The notes below the pieces were generated by a model. The model did no database searches and was not told the origin of the DNA. It was given only the letters and a program-made list of their open reading frames with translations. Below are positions 61,670-64,000 of a DNA stretch of 64,000 nt, piece after piece. A program made the translations under genes and the position numbers. Positions within the stretch are counted from its first letter, which is position 1. The number at the start of each line of letters is the position of its first letter. Source of the DNA: Planctomycetota bacterium (lineage in GTDB: Bacteria > Planctomycetota > Phycisphaerae > UBA1845); the NCBI GenBank assembly GCA_016208685.1, contig JACQXM010000018.1, forward strand, positions 60,392 to 124,391, written 5' to 3'.

Positions 61670-62896
61670 TTGCACCTCGAAACGGACAACGGCATCCACC
61701 CCGGGCCTCTCATCGTGGTCACTTTCGCGCTGATGGCCATGGGTCTGGTGATGGTCACCTCCGCCACCGCTCCCCTCGATGTGGCCTTCTGGGACGTCGC
61801 TCCGTGGCGAACGGTGTTCGGCCGGCAGGCGATCTTCATTGCCATCGGCATCGTCTCGATGCTGCTGGCGGCGCGACTGGCGTTGCCGGTGCTGGATCGC
61901 CCGCGCTGGCGGCGGCAGTTGCCCCTGGTGCTCTTCGTGATCGCGTTGGCGCTGCTGGCGGTGGTGCTGCATCCGGGCATCGCCGGCGAGCTGCGCGGCT
62001 CGCAGCGCTGGCTGCGCTTCGGACCGGAGTCAGTGCGGCTGGGCTTTCAGCCGTCGGAACTGGCCAAGCTGGCCATGGTGGCGGCGCTTGCCTCTCTTCT
62101 GGCGGAACGCGGAGCCGACCCGCGGTCCTTTCACCGCGGGTTTCTGCCCGCGGCGCTTGCCGTGGGCGTAACCGTGGGCCTCATCGGGAAGGAGGATTTC
62201 GGCACCTCGCTCATCATCGCCGGGGTCGGAGGGATGATGCTCTTCGCCGCCGGGTGCCGGTGGATTCACCTGCTGCTGATGGGCTCCCTGGGCGCGTGCG
62301 GCATGAGCGTACTGCTCATCATGGCCCCCTACCGCATGGCGCGTCTGACCGCCTTCCGCGACATCTGGAGCGATCCGCGCGGCGACGGATACCAGCCGGT
62401 ACAGTCGCTCGCCACCATCGCCTCAGGAGGGTGGCTGGGCAAGGGGCTGGGAACGGGGGTCCAGAAGTACGGCTACCTGCCCGAGGGACATACGGACTTC
62501 ATTTTCTCCGTTATCTGGGAGGAGACGGGAATCGTAGGCGGTGGGTTGATCATCGGTCTGGTGTGCGCCTTCGTGTGGCTGGGGCTGCGGACCATGTGGC
62601 ACGCGCGCACGCCGTTCGAGCGGTTGCTGGCCACGGGCATCACCGCCACCATCGGCTTGCAGGCGGCCCTCAACATCGCCGTGGTAACCGTAACCACGCC
62701 CACCACCGGCGTTTCGCTTCCCTTTGTCTCCGCCGGCGGCAGCGGACTGATCATGTTCTGCATCGCGGTCGGCGTACTGATTGCCATTGCCCGCCGTAGC
62801 GGACGCGAGGAGGTTCGCACTCGATCGCCGGCGGGCGCGGCCACACCGTGCGCGCCGGGAACATTGGGCCTGTTCGGACAGACCCTGGGCGCCTAG
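61670..62896 (+). CDS. ftsW: SEDS peptidoglycan polymerase FtsW
   Basis: A 408-residue SEDS-family glycosyltransferase polymerising lipid II at the septum with FtsI. Hallmarks are GSQRWLRFGPESVRLGFQPSELAKL, cut to GSQRWLRFGP and FQPSELAKLAM, the loop GYQPVQSLATIASGGWLGKGLGTGVQK in part (SGGWLGKGLG), YLPEGHTDFIFSVIWEETG with the catalytic acid region, and VSLPFVSAGGSGLI. About ten helices are present. TTG 61670 has GGAGGA 6 nt upstream. FtsW rather than RodA is inferred from location. The TAG stop (62894-62896) coincides with the edge of the IS630 element, so the native C-terminus may have been longer. Confidence 0.92.
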   Translation: MHLETDNGIHPGPLIVVTFALMAMGLVMVTSATAPLDVAFWDVAPWRTVFGRQAIFIAIGIVSMLLAARLALPVLDRPRWRRQLPLVLFVIALALLAVVLHPGIAGELRGSQRWLRFGPESVRLGFQPSELAKLAMVAALASLLAERGADPRSFHRGFLPAALAVGVTVGLIGKEDFGTSLIIAGVGGMMLFAAGCRWIHLLLMGSLGACGMSVLLIMAPYRMARLTAFRDIWSDPRGDGYQPVQSLATIASGGWLGKGLGTGVQKYGYLPEGHTDFIFSVIWEETGIVGGGLIIGLVCAFVWLGLRTMWHARTPFERLLATGITATIGLQAALNIAVVTVTTPTTGVSLPFVSAGGSGLIMFCIAVGVLIAIARRSGREEVRTRSPAGAATPCAPGTLGLFGQTLGA

Positions 62897-62986
62897 TGGT
62901 CCGCCACGGATGAGATTTCGGGTAAAGAGCACCAGATAGCCGATTCTTCCTGAAGGGCAGGAGGCCCGAGATCAGGGAGGATCACG

Positions 62987-63433
62987 ATGAAACGATGGAT
63001 CGTTCGGCTGGAAGCTGAGGAACGGCAGCGGTTGGAACAGGTGGTTGGCGGCGGGAAGGCTGCGGCTTACAAGATTCGGCACGCGAACGTGCTGCTTGCG
63101 GTGGATGAATCACCGAGTGGCCGGCGACGGACCGATGCGGAGGTGGCGAAGACGCTGGGAGTGACGACGCGTTCGATCGAGATGCTGCGTCGGCGATTTG
63201 TGGAGGAAGGGCTGGAGGCATGTCTGGCCCGCAAGAAGCAGGAGCGACCGAGCGTGGAGCCCCTCTTCGACGGGAAGAAGGAGGCGAAGCTGATCGCGTT
63301 GGCCTGCGGCCCGGCACCGGAGGGCCGAAGGCGCTGGACGATGGAGTTGTTGGCCGACCGGGTGGTGGTCCTGCGAATCGTCGAGCGCTGCTCCGATGAG
63401 ACGGTGCGGCGTGTTCTCAAAAAAACGAGATGA
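62987..63433 (+). CDS. IS630 transposase, first frame (helix-turn-helix part)
   Basis: A 148-residue frame carrying the DNA-binding half of an IS630 transposase: RHANVLLAVDESPSGRRRTD, split by its turn, then a helix-turn-helix TDAEVAKTLGVTTRSIEMLRRRFVEEGL. It ends at a TGA just after a run of seven A (63419-63425), CTC-AAA-AAA-ACG. A -1 slip on this run joins it to the second frame, giving LKKNEMKPW as in intact relatives. ATG 62987 follows GGGAGGA. Single-base loss is an alternative to programmed frameshifting. Confidence 0.85.
   Translation: MKRWIVRLEAEERQRLEQVVGGGKAAAYKIRHANVLLAVDESPSGRRRTDAEVAKTLGVTTRSIEMLRRRFVEEGLEACLARKKQERPSVEPLFDGKKEAKLIALACGPAPEGRRRWTMELLADRVVVLRIVERCSDETVRRVLKKTR
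63419..63425 (+). promoter_or_regulatory. Slippery A7 run, probable -1 frameshift site
   Basis: Seven consecutive A in the reading CTC-AAA-AAA-ACG. A -1 shift gives AAA-AAA-AAC-GAG and joins the two transposase halves exactly at the expected LKKNE sequence. Programmed -1 frameshifting on A-runs is known in IS630 elements. Confidence 0.6.
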
Positions 63434-64000
63434 AGCCGTGGCAAAAGAAGATGTGGTGCATCCCGCCGGAGGCCAATGCCGAGTTTGTCTGCGCGATGGA
63501 GAACGTCTTGGAAGTGTATCATCGCCCCTACGATTCGAACCGCCCGGTGGTGTGCATGGACGAGAAGAGCAAGCAATTGGTGGGTGAAATCTGCAAGCCC
63601 ATCCCGGCGCGGCCGGGCGTCGTAGCGCGATGCGATTACGAGTATGTTCGCAACGGCACGGCCAACCTCTTCATGATGGTCGAGCCGCTCGGGGGCTGGC
63701 GGCATGTTAACGTGACGACGCATCGGACAAAGACGGATTTTGCGGAACAGGTCCGCGAGTTGGTGGATGTACATTATCCCAAGGCCCAGCGGATTACGCT
63801 GGTGATGGACAACCTGAACACGCATCGGCTGTCGAGCCTTTATGAGGCCTTTGAACCGACCGAGGCGCGGCGGCTGATCGATAAGATCGAGCCGGTGCAC
63901 ACGCCCAAGCACGGCTCGTGGCTGAACATGGCCGAGTGTGAGTTGAGTGTGCTGGAAAAACAGGCGTTGGACGAGCGTGTAGGCGATGAGGCGGAGCTAG
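63430..64000 (+). CDS. IS630 transposase, second frame (DDE catalytic part, runs off right edge)
   Basis: The frame continues open to the window end (190 codons). It starts KPWQKKMWCIPPEANAEF and has all three DDE acids: Asp in PVVCMDEKSKQLV, Asp in ITLVMDNLNTHRLSSLY, and Glu in KHGSWLNMAECELSVL. The catalytic core is therefore intact and the element may be active if frameshifting works. ATG 63430 overlaps the end of the first frame, but expression probably comes from the -1 frameshift at 63419-63425 and not from separate initiation. Confidence 0.85.
   Translation, partial: MKPWQKKMWCIPPEANAEFVCAMENVLEVYHRPYDSNRPVVCMDEKSKQLVGEICKPIPARPGVVARCDYEYVRNGTANLFMMVEPLGGWRHVNVTTHRTKTDFAEQVRELVDVHYPKAQRITLVMDNLNTHRLSSLYEAFEPTEARRLIDKIEPVHTPKHGSWLNMAECELSVLEKQALDERVGDEAEL

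Larger units (their letters stand above)
62894..64000 (+). mobile_element. IS630-family insertion sequence (right end outside window)
   Basis: IS630/Tc1-mariner elements insert at TA. The transposase is preceded by ~90 bp of non-coding sequence starting at the TA of the ftsW stop codon (TAGTGGTCCGCCACGG), the likely left end. The right end and its inverted repeat are beyond 64000, so the boundaries are inferred. Confidence 0.75.

Overview
This is a high-GC bacterial window of 64 kb that most likely comes from a member of the Planctomycetota, probably a Phycisphaerae-like lineage. The taxonomic hints are: a pseudopilin with an N-terminal FTLLELLVVIAII motif and a C-terminal GYLDGHA motif; a DUF1570-type HETAHQ protein; a HYExAFE-type protein; and a peptidoglycan/division (dcw) cluster keeping mraZ, rsmH, ftsI, murE, murF, mraY and ftsW. 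This placement is inference; no rRNA or tRNA gene was found to test it.

Layout. (1) 1-1672, minus: the N-terminal part of a large secreted surface protein running off the left edge. (2) 2131-11896, plus: a tightly coupled run of eight genes (three glycosyltransferases, an MsbA-like ABC exporter, two APH/choline-kinase-fold phosphotransferases, a pseudopilin, and an SNase-fold protein lacking its catalytic residues), followed after 70 bp by a sulfatase-fold hydrolase. This looks like a surface-glycan synthesis and export locus and is the best candidate for an undescribed system. (3) 13452-19916: YceI, a 1,173-residue FtsX-type permease, and an RDD membrane protein. (4) 19988-22631: nuoC and nuoD separated by a REP-associated tyrosine transposase with REP-like palindromes. 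(5) 22847-33417: rnhA, an alkaline phosphatase, a HIT protein, the hslV/hslU protease, a broken medium-chain dehydrogenase, a HAD hydrolase, rarA, a candidate 6S RNA, 5-formyltetrahydrofolate cyclo-ligase and a DUF1570-like protein. (6) 33467-44473: mostly minus-strand housekeeping genes (M14 peptidase, accA, TerC, an OppD-type ATPase, a CCA-type nucleotidyltransferase, rsmD, an MBL hydrolase), with a small plus-strand group. (7) 44623-51912: pyruvate phosphate dikinase, rpsO, pnp, and a soluble histidine kinase. (8) 52137-62896: the dcw cluster, headed by a clear MraZ operator array and ending in ftsW. (9) 62897-64000: an IS630-type element inserted right at the ftsW stop codon and running off the right edge.

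Repeats and regulation. A 97-101 bp palindromic element (terminal inverted repeats plus two internal hairpins) occurs four times (25571, 28977, 38415, 47784); two copies touch stop codons. A second, REP-like family lies around the transposase and again near 52.85 kb. Readable promoters precede rarA, mraZ, hslV, the YkgJ gene and the RDD gene; those of hslV and the RDD gene predict nearly leaderless mRNAs. Coordinates of start codons were chosen from Shine-Dalgarno sites, ATGA-type overlaps and family N-termini, and are inference where noted.
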